Of a stretch of DNA of 64,000 nt, positions 15,204-23,503 are shown piece after piece. Position numbers and translations under genes: made by a program. Below the pieces are notes generated by a model. That model ran no database searches. It was not told the DNA's origin and saw only the letters and a program-made list of their open reading frames with translations. The DNA is from Sphingobacterium allocomposti (lineage in GTDB: Bacteria; Bacteroidota; Bacteroidia; Sphingobacteriales; Sphingobacteriaceae). Where the stretch lies: assembly GCF_008124885.1 (NCBI RefSeq), contig NZ_VNHX01000007.1:1-64000 (forward strand). The letters run 5' to 3'. The number at the start of each line of letters is the position of its first letter. Within the stretch, counting starts at the first letter, position 1.

Positions 15204-16523
15204 ATGAAATCGGCGAAAACATCGACACTACTTATCGCTTTACTGGCGTTCATCTTTAGTGCAATCCCCTATAAAAATACTGCTGCACAGCCTTATGGTT
15301 CCGTGTCGTTCGACCTATTCTACGAAGAACTTTCGCCGTATGGTTATTGGGATAGAGATCCCTCTTATGGCGATATATGGTATCCCAATGTGGGCCGTGA
15401 CTTCCGCCCTTATGGAACAAACGGCTACTGGACGATGACGGAGTATGGAAATACCTGGGTCTCGAACTACGACTGGGGATGGGCTCCATTCCATTACGGG
15501 CGGTGGATATATACGCCCGCCAACAGATGGGCATGGATTCCCGGATACGAGTGGGGACCTGCATGGGTGGAGTGGAGAAGCGGAGCCGACTACTATGGCT
15601 GGGCACCTATGCAGCCCAGTGTACGGGTTTCGGTTTCTGTTGGTCTTCCATTAAACTTTTGGGTGTTCATACCCGCCCGTCGCATCTATGACCGCTCCAT
15701 ACACAGACATTGGAGGTACGGCGACAGGGTAATTTATAATCGTACAACGATCATAAATAACACGTATATAGTCAACAACAACCGCTACTATGGCGGCCCC
15801 GGACGTCGCGACATTGAACGCCACCTGGGCAGACGTGTCGATGTACGGACCATCCGCACGGCGGACCGCCCCGGCAGATCACGTGTAGACAGCCGTTCGG
15901 TATCCATTTACCGGCCCGACCGTTCCAATAGCGGATCGGTGAGCAGGAATAACGCACGCCGTACGGAAGATGTCCGTGGCTCAAGAGGCAATAGCAATAC
16001 GCCGCAGACACGACGTAATGAGCGCTATATCGGCGACAACCCGGCACGTGGTAACGGCAATAGCAATCAAGGCCGTGTAGCCCGCGGCAATACACCGGAG
16101 GTTCGCAGCAGCGAGCGTACTACAGGCCGAAACCGTTCCAATGAGCGCCCTGCGGCGCGCGAAGCGAGATCGTCCGAGACCCGCGCCAACCGGAATACCG
16201 GATCGGCCGCACAGCCGCAGGTGCAGCGGGCGGAGCGCAGCCGTGGATCCCAGCAAGTGGACCGCAGCCGCGGTACGACCGAGCGCCCGAGGACGGAAAG
16301 GAGGCAACCGACGCCTAACCGTAATGAAAGCCGCTCCAGAAATCAGGAAAGCGGACGTGCCGCGAACCAGCGGGTATATCAGGCAGCCAGCCAACGTAGC
16401 AGCACACCGGCGCAGGTCAGCAGACAACACAGTGGCCGCTCTGAAAGCAGCCGCGGAAATGTATCCCGGAACCAAAACAGAGAGCAAGGGAACCGCGAGC
16501 GAGGAGGCGGCAGAACAAGATAA
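15204..16523 (+). CDS. Exported DUF6600-type protein with lysine-free arginine-rich tail
   Basis: A 439-aa secreted protein. A signal peptide (about 1-28) is followed by an aromatic domain (about 30-175) of repeated W/Y-P and G-W-W motifs such as YELSPYG-like, GWGWAPFHYGRW-like and YYGWAPMQ, typical of DUF6600 proteins. The tail (about 205-439) is low complexity and built from Arg, Ser, Asn, Gln and Gly. The mature protein contains no lysine at all and no cysteine. The tail is strongly basic and predicted disordered. The function is unknown. A strong terminator lies 27 bp after the stop. It is monocistronic. Confidence 0.85.
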   Translation: MKSAKTSTLLIALLAFIFSAIPYKNTAAQPYGSVSFDLFYEELSPYGYWDRDPSYGDIWYPNVGRDFRPYGTNGYWTMTEYGNTWVSNYDWGWAPFHYGRWIYTPANRWAWIPGYEWGPAWVEWRSGADYYGWAPMQPSVRVSVSVGLPLNFWVFIPARRIYDRSIHRHWRYGDRVIYNRTTIINNTYIVNNNRYYGGPGRRDIERHLGRRVDVRTIRTADRPGRSRVDSRSVSIYRPDRSNSGSVSRNNARRTEDVRGSRGNSNTPQTRRNERYIGDNPARGNGNSNQGRVARGNTPEVRSSERTTGRNRSNERPAAREARSSETRANRNTGSAAQPQVQRAERSRGSQQVDRSRGTTERPRTERRQPTPNRNESRSRNQESGRAANQRVYQAASQRSSTPAQVSRQHSGRSESSRGNVSRNQNREQGNRERGGGRTR

Positions 16524-16549
16524 CATTCTATTTTTTAATTGAAACATGT

Positions 16550-16584
16550 GGAGCGGTTAGCGAAAGGCTAGCCGCTCCTTTTTT
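16550..16584 (+). terminator. Terminator after the DUF6600 gene
   Basis: GGAGCGGTTAG pairs with CTAGCCGCTCC (one mismatch/wobble) around CGAAAGG, followed by T6. Confidence 0.85.
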
Positions 16585-16612
16585 AAGTCTCAGGCCTTCA
16601 GGCAGTTTCTTG

Positions 16613-16801
16613 GACGACGAACTTATTCGGGTGTCCAGCAATCTCCGGGATTCTTGGATTCCCCTGTGCGCCGACGCCCTATCCCCATAACTTCGCCAAC
16701 CCTCCCATCGTGCCCTGCGGCTACTCAAAGAATACCCTTCCATACAGATTAATACAGTCTACGGTGGTGGCTACAGATTAGCCAAAAAAACGAAATCTTG
16801 A
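16613..16801 (+). pseudogene. Remnant of an OmpR-type response regulator C-terminus
   Basis: In the frame ending with TGA at 16799-16801, the last residues read LRLLKEYPSIQINTVYGGGY followed by RLAKKTKS. This matches the end of winged-helix response regulators (recognition helix, then 'TVYGxGYRL'). About 30 codons upstream the frame is broken by TAA (16688), and no receiver domain or start exists before the DUF6600 terminator. I take it as a decayed gene end. It lies directly beside the broken DUF4143 gene, so the locus looks like an insertion/deletion scar. Confidence 0.55.
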
Positions 16802-16805
16802 GGTT

Positions 16806-16858
16806 ACAACCCTAAAAAATTATAATATTTTGTGTGTACAACCCCAAAATATTATAAT
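16806..16858 (+). promoter_or_regulatory. Operator-like repeats before the DUF4143 gene
   Basis: Two direct repeats, ACAACCCTAAAAAATTATAA (16806) and ACAACCCCAAAATATTATAA (16838), are spaced 32 bp apart. They overlap a perfect 14-bp inverted repeat, ATTATAATATTTTG at 16819-16832 and its complement at 16845-16858. The ATG follows 6 bp later. The arrangement suggests a regulator binding site or autoregulation. Confidence 0.6.
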
Positions 16859-16864
16859 TGTATT

Positions 16865-17990
16865 ATGATAGAACGAGAACTAAATAGCACTATTCAACAA
16901 GATTGGGATAACCGAAAAGCTATCGTACTTACAGTCGCTCGTCAAGTGGGTAAGACAACTTTAATAACCCAATTGGTGGAAAATAAAAATGTCCTTTATC
17001 TAAATGGCGATGACCCACAAACTCGTTTGACTTTTGATAAATGCTGATTTTAATTTTCTTAAAAATGCGGTAGCAGATCATGAAGTGATTGTCATTGACG
17101 GAGCACAGCGTATTGAAAATATCGGTATCACCGTTAAGATGCTTATTGATGCCAAATTGGGCAAACAAATCATACTCACACGTCCCAGCACGCTGGAATT
17201 AGGCGACAGTCTCAACGAACCACTTACAGGCAGAAAATGGGAACATCAAATGTTTCCGTTGAGCTGGAAAGAAATTAGGGGACATTACGGCTTCCTAAAC
17301 AGGCTGGAAGAATTTTTAATTTATGGAATGTATCCCGAAGTAGTTACCGGAAGCCGTAAACAAAAAATTTTATTACAGCTTTCCGGTAGTTATCTCTATA
17401 AAGACATTTTGGAATTAGTAAATATCAAAAAGCCCGATCTATTATTGAAACTATTAAACGCTTTGGCCTTACAGGTTGGAAGCGAAGTTTCGTACAACGA
17501 GCTTTCAAAAATCCTTGGAGTAGACAGAATCACGGTGGTTAACTACATTGATTTACTTGAAAAAGCATTTGTCATCTTCCGTTTGTATCCATTTTCTACT
17601 AACCAACGGAATGAAATCACTTCAAAACCAAAGGTGTATTTTTATGACAACGGCATCCGAAATGCAATTATAGGTCAATTTAATCCACTGAAAAACAGAC
17701 AGAATATAGGCTGTTTGTTTGAAAACTTTATTATTAGTGAAAAGATAAAACCTCTTTCATACGACGGTTTTTATGGAAAATTTCATTTTTGGAGAAATAC
17801 ACAACAGGCGGAAATAGATTTTCTGGAAATCGTTGAAAACGAAATTTCAATTTATGAAATAAAATACAGCCCACAGAAGAAGGTTATATTTACCAAATCA
17901 TTTACGGAAAAATATCATCCGGTACAACAAATTACGATCAACAAAGCTAATTTTTGGGGTAATTCCTTAACTTCACCTAATTTTGTATAA
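16865..17990 (+). pseudogene. AAA-family ATPase with DUF4143, frameshifted
   Basis: Two overlapping frames together make one DUF4143-type ATPase of about 375 aa. The first (16865-17047) covers MIERELN to the P-loop RQVGKTTL and GDDPQTR. The second frame (readable from about 17034) continues with NADFNFLKNAV and runs to the DUF4143 end (YEIKYSPQKK). A one-base indel near 17037-17050 breaks it. It is also degenerate: the P-loop begins VARQVGKTT instead of GPRQVGKTT, and Walker B reads VIVIDGAQRI instead of IDEAQ. It is clearly more AT-rich than its neighbours, consistent with transfer. It could be a sequencing error at the frameshift, but the two lost motif residues argue for decay. Confidence 0.8.
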
Positions 17991-18008
17991 TTTACGTAAA
18001 AGGCTAAC

Positions 18009-19181
18009 ATGGCAACATTTACCTCCATCCTCGATAACGACTTCTACAAGTTCACCATGCAGTTTGCCGTAAGCAAACTCTTTCCGAAAGCGCAAGCCCG
18101 CTATCAGTTCATCAACCGGGGCAACCACCACTTTCCGGACGGGTTTGATAGCCTACTGAGAGCAGCCATCGGCGAAATGGCGCAACTTAAATTGACGAAA
18201 GCCGAAAAAGCATTCCTTCAAAAGAAATGCCCATATATCGAACCTACCTACCTTGACTTCCTGGAGGGCTACCGATATGATCCGGATGAGGTGCTGATAC
18301 AGCAAACAGACGGAGAACTGTCGGTGAGCGTTGAAGGTTACTGGTACCGTACCATACTTTGGGAAGTACCTATTATGTCGCTGATATGTGAGCTCTACTA
18401 CAAAGCAAATAAGCAGGAGAGGGTCTCCAACGCGGAGGTCTGCAAAATTGTGGAAGACAAAATGGTGAAATATGATAAGCTCAATATCACTATTGCCGAC
18501 TTTGGCACACGCAGGAGGCATTCATATGAAGTCCACGACCTCGTGATACGGACCTTAAAAAACCACCCCTCCCGTACCTTCATCGGCACATCGAATGTAC
18601 ATTTGGCCATGAAGTACGAGACAACCCCTATCGGGACGCATGCACACGAATGGTTCATGTTTCACGCCGCGAAGTACGGGTATAAGATGGCCAATCTCCT
18701 CGGGCTGGAACACTGGTCAGACGTATATCGCGGAGATCTCGGTATAGCGCTATCCGACACTTATACGACAGACGTATTCTTCAAACAATTCGATAAGAAG
18801 CTCACGAAGCTGTTCGATGGCGTCCGGCACGATAGCGGCGACCCCATTACGTTTGCGCAGATGACAATTGATCATTATCGCAGACTGGGTATAGATCCTC
18901 GAGCAAAAACAATCATTTTCTCGGATGGCCTCGACTATGAGAAGGTGGAACATATAGCGAAATTCTGTGATGGAAAAATCGGCTATTCGTTCGGCATCGG
19001 AACGGATTTTACCAACGATGTCGGCTTGCCACGTATGAATATCGTCTTAAAGATGGTTGAAACAAAACCGGATGACGGCGACTGGACGGCTGTGATCAAG
19101 CTTTCCGACGAACCCGGCAAACACACAGGGCAGGCAGAGGAAATAGCCATCGCCAAACAAATATTAAAAATCAACGACTAG
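18009..19181 (+). CDS. pncB: Nicotinate phosphoribosyltransferase
   Basis: A 390-aa enzyme of the NAD salvage pathway that makes nicotinate mononucleotide from nicotinate, PRPP and ATP. Conserved segments are FYKFTMQFAVSKLFP, FGTRRRHSYEVHD (the phosphorylated His region, about residues 168-180), GTSNVHLA, GVRHDSGDP (PRPP/Mg binding) and IIFSDGLDYEKV. The length fits the family. The next gene starts 2 bp after its stop, so the two are co-translated. Confidence 0.95.
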   Translation: MATFTSILDNDFYKFTMQFAVSKLFPKAQARYQFINRGNHHFPDGFDSLLRAAIGEMAQLKLTKAEKAFLQKKCPYIEPTYLDFLEGYRYDPDEVLIQQTDGELSVSVEGYWYRTILWEVPIMSLICELYYKANKQERVSNAEVCKIVEDKMVKYDKLNITIADFGTRRRHSYEVHDLVIRTLKNHPSRTFIGTSNVHLAMKYETTPIGTHAHEWFMFHAAKYGYKMANLLGLEHWSDVYRGDLGIALSDTYTTDVFFKQFDKKLTKLFDGVRHDSGDPITFAQMTIDHYRRLGIDPRAKTIIFSDGLDYEKVEHIAKFCDGKIGYSFGIGTDFTNDVGLPRMNIVLKMVETKPDDGDWTAVIKLSDEPGKHTGQAEEIAIAKQILKIND

Positions 19182-19183
19182 TT

Positions 19184-19888
19184 ATGGAGCGCGACGTCTA
19201 TGGAGAAGCTTTGTATGATTATCACGTGCTTCGGGAACTGAAAGATCCTTTACGGCTGCACAGCAGCTACGGCGATATCGAAGAGATGCCGGTCGACATT
19301 TTTTTTAGGGATGAAACCGATTTTCCGGAGCTGGAGCATATTGCGCTGGCCCTCTGCGACGGCCATGTACTTGATGTAGGAGCCGGCGTAGGTAGCCATG
19401 CGCTGTACCTGCAGGAGAAGGGGTTCCGCGTCGACGCCCTCGAAATATCGGCGTCCGCCTGCAGCATCATGGAACGGCGTGGCGTACACCATATTATCAG
19501 GGACGATTTTTTCGCATTGCAGACCGCCGGTTATGACACGTTGCTCTTCCTAATGAATGGAATCGGTCTGGCCGGAACTACCGCCGGGCTACGGCAGCTG
19601 CTCCGACATAGCAAAAACCTGCTTTCCGACAGAGGACAACTCCTTTTTGATTCTTCCGACATCTCCTATCTGTATGAAGAATACCGCATTCCTCTCCCCG
19701 ACCATTATTTTGGAGAAATCCGGTTTCAATATGAATACAAGGGAAACTTCGGAAAACCTTTTCAATGGTTATACATCGATCAGCAGGAGCTGATCAAGAT
19801 CGCCAACGAAGAGGGCTGGGTTGTACAGATCCTTTTTGAGGATGACAACGACCAGTACTTAGTCAGAATGGAGCCCCGGAAGGCCTAA
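19184..19888 (+). CDS. Class I SAM-dependent methyltransferase
   Basis: A 234-aa Rossmann-fold methyltransferase. Motif I VLDVGAGVGSHALYLQEKG (about 61-79) binds S-adenosylmethionine. LEISASACSIMERRGV is the acidic strand-2 loop. FLMNGIGLAGT corresponds to motif II. The substrate is unknown. It is coupled to pncB (2-bp gap). A striking 22-bp palindrome begins 5 bp after its stop. Confidence 0.88.
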   Translation: MERDVYGEALYDYHVLRELKDPLRLHSSYGDIEEMPVDIFFRDETDFPELEHIALALCDGHVLDVGAGVGSHALYLQEKGFRVDALEISASACSIMERRGVHHIIRDDFFALQTAGYDTLLFLMNGIGLAGTTAGLRQLLRHSKNLLSDRGQLLFDSSDISYLYEEYRIPLPDHYFGEIRFQYEYKGNFGKPFQWLYIDQQELIKIANEEGWVVQILFEDDNDQYLVRMEPRKA

Positions 19889-20186
19889 GCAAGCATGTAC
19901 ACACGTGTGTACATGGCAGCGGGACGCTGCGACGATCATGTACAAGACAAGTCATCGTGTAACGTCTTGCCGAACGGAACGATGAGGCAATCGCTGTGAT
20001 TTCGGTTGCAACACCATTCTTCGTATGAAGCGGTTCACTAAGGAGCTTACACTAAAAAGGAGTCTGGATTCCTATTTATAGGCCGATCCGCACAGACCGC
20101 TTCGCTAACTCTAGAGGAAGGATGCATTACCAGGTTAAGCAGCTGTGGTAAAGTTGCTGTTACCTAGCAAAAAAATTAAAAACGAA
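19889..20186. other. Intergenic region with a perfect 22-bp palindrome
   Basis: Bases 19894-19915 are a perfect 22-bp palindrome (arm CATGTACACAC). It is followed at once by a small hairpin, GCAGC-GGGAC-GCTGC, and a half-site CATGTAC about 20 bp on. The remaining 240 bp show no gene, promoter consensus or repeat that I recognise. Confidence 0.75.
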
Positions 20187-20215
20187 GCCCCGTAAAGTTT
20201 GCAGCTTTACGGGGC
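20187..20215 (-). terminator. Terminator of serS
   Basis: GCCCCGTAAAG and CTTTACGGGGC form an 11-bp perfect stem with a 7-nt loop. On the minus strand it runs into a T-rich stretch (A-rich 20169-20183 on the plus strand), 38 bp past the serS stop. Confidence 0.85.
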
Positions 20216-20252
20216 ATTATATAATAACAGCTTTATGATAACAGCTTGTTAA

Positions 20253-21524
20253 TTAATCGATCCATTCAAATCCTGTATAAGGCACTAAAACAGCCGGAAT
20301 GCGGATGCCGCGCTCGCTCTGGTTGTTCTCCAGAATCGACGCCACAATCCTTGGAAGTGCCAGCGCTGAACCGTTTAGCGTGTGTGCCAGCTGCATTTTA
20401 CCGCTCTCATTTTTGAACCGCACTTTCAGTCGATTAGCTTGGTAGGTCTCAAAGTTGGATACCGACGACACTTCCAGCCAGCGTTGCTGTGCTGCACTAT
20501 ACACCTCCATATCGTACGTCAGTGCGGATGTAAAACTCATGTCGCCTCCGCACAGGCGTAACACGCGGTAGGGCAGTTCTAACTTTTGCAGCAATTTCTG
20601 AATGTAGGCACTCATCTCCTCCAATACCTCATACGACTTATCGGGATGGACTATCTGTACCGTTTCGACCTTGTCGAACTGGTGTAGCCTATTAAGACCG
20701 CGCACATGTGCGCCGTAGGAACCGGCCTCCCGGCGAAAGCATGGGGTATACGCGCAATGTTTGATCGGGAATTGCTCTTCTTTGACGATGGTGTCGCGAT
20801 ACAAGTTGGTGACGGGCACTTCTGCTGTCGGGATCAGGTATAGGTCGTCCCCGCCGACGTGATACATCTGTCCCTCTTTATCAGGCAGCTGACCTGTTGC
20901 AAAAGCCGACGCTTCGTTCACAAGTATGGGCACCTGTACTTCGCTATAACCCGCTTCGACGGCTTCATCCAGAAAGAAGTTAATCAACGCACGCTGTAAA
21001 CGCGCACCCTTCCCTTTGTAGACCGGAAACCCTGCCCCTGTTACCTTCACTCCCAGTTCTAAATCGACAATATCATATTTATTCAGCAGCTCCCAGTGCG
21101 ACAGCGCTCCTTCCGCTAACGTAGGGACTGCGCCGTGCTCTAATACAACTTCGTTATCGTCCGCTGAGCTGCCTACCGGAACCGACGAATGTGGCAGGTT
21201 GGGTAACTGCACAATTTTATCCTGCAAAGTCCGCTCAATCTCCGCCAACTTTTCTGTCAGCTCTTTCACCTGCTCTTTATATCCGGCGGATTTAGATTTC
21301 ACCATGTCAGCTTCATCTTTCTTTCCTTGACGCATCAAATCGCCAATCTGTTTGGCAGCGGCATTGGCCTCTGCAGCAATAGCGTCCGACTCGTTCTGAA
21401 TTTTACGGCGCGACTCATCCAGGTGAATCACCTCATCCACCAGCGCCACGTCTTTAAAATTCTTAACTGCCAACCGCTCGATTACTGCATCCCTGTTCTC
21501 ACGGATATAATTTATCTGTAACAT
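20253..21524 (-). CDS. serS: Serine--tRNA ligase
   Basis: A 423-aa class II aminoacyl-tRNA synthetase charging tRNA-Ser. The N-terminal tRNA-binding coiled coil (about 1-110) begins MLQINYIRENRDAV. The catalytic core has motif 2 FRREAGSYG and motif 3 LNGSALALPRIVASILENNQ. I start at the ATG at 21524. The in-frame extension upstream would add a hydrophobic segment not found in SerRS. A TATCTTTG -7-type box on the minus strand (21548-21555), about 24 bp before this ATG, supports the choice. Confidence 0.95.
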   Translation of the reverse strand: MLQINYIRENRDAVIERLAVKNFKDVALVDEVIHLDESRRKIQNESDAIAAEANAAAKQIGDLMRQGKKDEADMVKSKSAGYKEQVKELTEKLAEIERTLQDKIVQLPNLPHSSVPVGSSADDNEVVLEHGAVPTLAEGALSHWELLNKYDIVDLELGVKVTGAGFPVYKGKGARLQRALINFFLDEAVEAGYSEVQVPILVNEASAFATGQLPDKEGQMYHVGGDDLYLIPTAEVPVTNLYRDTIVKEEQFPIKHCAYTPCFRREAGSYGAHVRGLNRLHQFDKVETVQIVHPDKSYEVLEEMSAYIQKLLQKLELPYRVLRLCGGDMSFTSALTYDMEVYSAAQQRWLEVSSVSNFETYQANRLKVRFKNESGKMQLAHTLNGSALALPRIVASILENNQSERGIRIPAVLVPYTGFEWID

Positions 21525-22053
21525 ATATGAACGAATAATTAGAAGGACAAAGATAAGAAGTGTAATCGATATAGCCCATTTTAATAAACAATACAATACT
21601 ATGACAATTTTAATATAATATTGCCACTTAATTGTTTAAAACATTGACATTTTAATATATATTTGGGATATCATTAGAAAATTAACAATTACTTGATGTA
21701 TACATGATCGTGAGTTTATATACCATACCTACATTCGTAATGTAAAATTAAAAATAGAATCATATGCTAAAGGATTTAGAAATTTTGGAACAGGACATCT
21801 ACACCGACCTCATTGAGTTTGCGTACGATGGTGATGATTTTGTTAGTTTTGAAGACTAACGGTTGGGCGTGCTTCGTTAGGTTACAAGCGCAGACATAGA
21901 CCACACCTGGGCTAACGTACCTAAAGTAGCTCTCCCAACATAATCATTTTCCAGACAACCTCCGCCTCTCCTCCGCCCCTACTACATCTCAGCCTTTCCT
22001 AATTTTGTCTTCAACGCATCGGTAGTACTCACGACTATTTCTTACCTTTGATT
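21525..22053. other. AT-rich intergenic region serS-rsmI
   Basis: 530 bp between divergent genes. It holds the serS promoter region, a possible 31-codon ORF (21764-21859) and a small inverted repeat CTAACG...CGTTAG right at that ORF's end (about 21855-21879). Otherwise I see nothing in it. Confidence 0.6.
21764..21859 (+). CDS. Possible small acidic peptide (31 aa)
   Basis: The ATG-to-TAA frame encodes MLKDLEILEQDIYTDLIEF and continues to FVSFED. It is strongly acidic, with no signal peptide and no clear Shine-Dalgarno (often absent in Bacteroidota). It lies alone in AT-rich DNA. I do not recognise it. It is offered only because composition and start/stop are neat; chance is a real alternative. 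Confidence 0.3.
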   Translation: MLKDLEILEQDIYTDLIEFAYDGDDFVSFED

Positions 22054-22719
22054 ATGCTTTACTTGGTACCAACCCCTATCGGCAACCTGGAGGATATGAC
22101 GCTCCGGGCAATACGCATCCTCAAAGAAGCGGATGTGATCCTCGCTGAGGATACGCGGACAAGTGCTCCCTTATTGAAACACTTTGGTATTGAAAAGCGA
22201 GTCTTAGCACATCATCAGCATAACGAACACAAGGCCGTGGCCGAAATCATCAGGTTTCTAAAGGAAGGACAGCAGGTTGCCCTGATCTCCGACGCTGGGA
22301 CCCCGGCTATATCCGATCCCGGATTTCTCCTGGTCAGGGAGGTAATAAAGGCGGGGCTTGAAGTTCAGTGTCTCCCCGGACCGACAGCCTTTGTCCCGGC
22401 GCTGGTCAATTCGGGACTTCCGAACGACCGCTTTTGCTTTGAAGGCTTTCTCCCCGTAAAAAAAGGCCGGCAAACCCGGCTGAAGCAACTTGCTTCAGAG
22501 ACGCGCACGATGGTCTTCTATGAATCGCCCCACCGTATACAAAAGACGTTGGACGACTTTATCCTATACTTCGGTGAAGACAGGGAAGCTTCGATATCGC
22601 GGGAACTAAGTAAAATGTACGAGGAAACGGTAAGAGGAACCCTGACAACATTAAAATTACATTTCGAAAACCATCCGGTAAAAGGAGAATTCGTATTTTG
22701 TGTTGCAGGAAAATCATAA
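22054..22719 (+). CDS. rsmI: 16S rRNA (cytidine-1402-2'-O)-methyltransferase RsmI
   Basis: A 221-aa tetrapyrrole-methylase-fold enzyme that 2'-O-methylates C1402 of 16S rRNA. It begins MLYLVPTPIGNLEDMTLRA and keeps LAEDTRTSAPLLKHFGI, LISDAGTPAISDPGFLLV, LPGPTAFVPALVNSGLP and FYESPHRIQKTL. The ATG at 22054 gives the family N-terminus; two codons upstream there is only a TTG. It is the first gene of rsmI-PH/SHOCT-lnt. Confidence 0.95.
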   Translation: MLYLVPTPIGNLEDMTLRAIRILKEADVILAEDTRTSAPLLKHFGIEKRVLAHHQHNEHKAVAEIIRFLKEGQQVALISDAGTPAISDPGFLLVREVIKAGLEVQCLPGPTAFVPALVNSGLPNDRFCFEGFLPVKKGRQTRLKQLASETRTMVFYESPHRIQKTLDDFILYFGEDREASISRELSKMYEETVRGTLTTLKLHFENHPVKGEFVFCVAGKS

Positions 22720-22788
22720 GCCGGCATTGGCGATCCGCTACTGGTTTCGGACAACGGATCACGACAACGAACAAGAAAAAACGAAATA

Positions 22789-23496
22789 ATGAGTATTGAT
22801 AAATTTCTTCAAGATGGACAGGACGCCAAAGTGGTGGAAAAGATCCATGATAAGATTGTTGACATGTTGACCGGAGGCGAATTTATACAGTACATCTCCG
22901 TCCAAAAAAAGCCAGCAGTGACGCTGTTGCCCGACAGTATAACGGTTAGCAACAAACGTATATTTTTATGTGAATTTACAAAGCTCGGTTTCGCGACAAA
23001 CTTCGAGATATTCTCCTGGAGCGACATTAAAGACATTGCTTTCAAGGAAGAGATTTTTGGCTGTAAGGTAACCGTGATTCCGGCTGCGGGGGAAAACCTG
23101 ACTATCGATTACATTCCGAAGGTACAGGCGCGGAAGCTCTACCAGCTGATTAAACAGGCGTTGGAGCAGCCTCCTACACCGTTGGCCAAGACCTCCGGCG
23201 CGCAGCCTTCCGAAACAGCAACACGCCCCGCGACGGTTGAACATGTTGCCGCCGCTCCGGAGCGCCCCCGAACCATTCCTCCTACCGGGCCGATGCCCGC
23301 CGTACCTACAACACCAGAGAAAGAGTACAGCCCGTCCGTTCCCGCTCCGGCTGACACGCAGGCCGCTGCTAATAGGGACGCCGAGGAGGACGAACTCACC
23401 CAAAAACTACGTAAACTGAAAACACTCTACGACCGACAGCTTATTACACAGGCTGAATATGAAAACAAAAAGTCCGAATTATTATCCCAACTCTAA
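22789..23496 (+). CDS. PH-like domain protein with C-terminal SHOCT domain
   Basis: A 235-aa cytoplasmic protein. Residues about 15-120 look like a bacterial PH (YokE-like) domain (VTLLPDSITVSNKRIFL, FSWSDIKDIAFKEE). A Pro/Thr/Ala-rich linker (about 122-195) follows, and then a SHOCT motif (about 203-235: LRKLKTLYDRQLITQAEYE). The function is unknown; SHOCT is an oligomerisation helix pair. It sits between rsmI and lnt, 7 bp before the lnt start. Its presence in an envelope-lipoprotein operon hints at a membrane-associated role, which is inference. Confidence 0.8.
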   Translation: MSIDKFLQDGQDAKVVEKIHDKIVDMLTGGEFIQYISVQKKPAVTLLPDSITVSNKRIFLCEFTKLGFATNFEIFSWSDIKDIAFKEEIFGCKVTVIPAAGENLTIDYIPKVQARKLYQLIKQALEQPPTPLAKTSGAQPSETATRPATVEHVAAAPERPRTIPPTGPMPAVPTTPEKEYSPSVPAPADTQAAANRDAEEDELTQKLRKLKTLYDRQLITQAEYENKKSELLSQL

Positions 23497-23503
23497 ATAT
23501 TAG

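Noticed and set aside
15981..16547. 188-codon minus-strand frame opposite the DUF6600 tail
   Set aside because: Low-complexity Ala/Arg/Leu sequence is what an Arg/Ser-rich gene gives on its complement.
21525..21596. In-frame hydrophobic extension of SerRS
   Set aside because: The family starts at MLQINYIR; the extension covers the promoter region and would create an unknown membrane-bound SerRS.
21851..21930. attC-like or integron site (CGTTAG...GGGCTAACG)
   Set aside because: The core motifs are in the wrong order and the arm does not fit RYYYAAC; no integrase is near.
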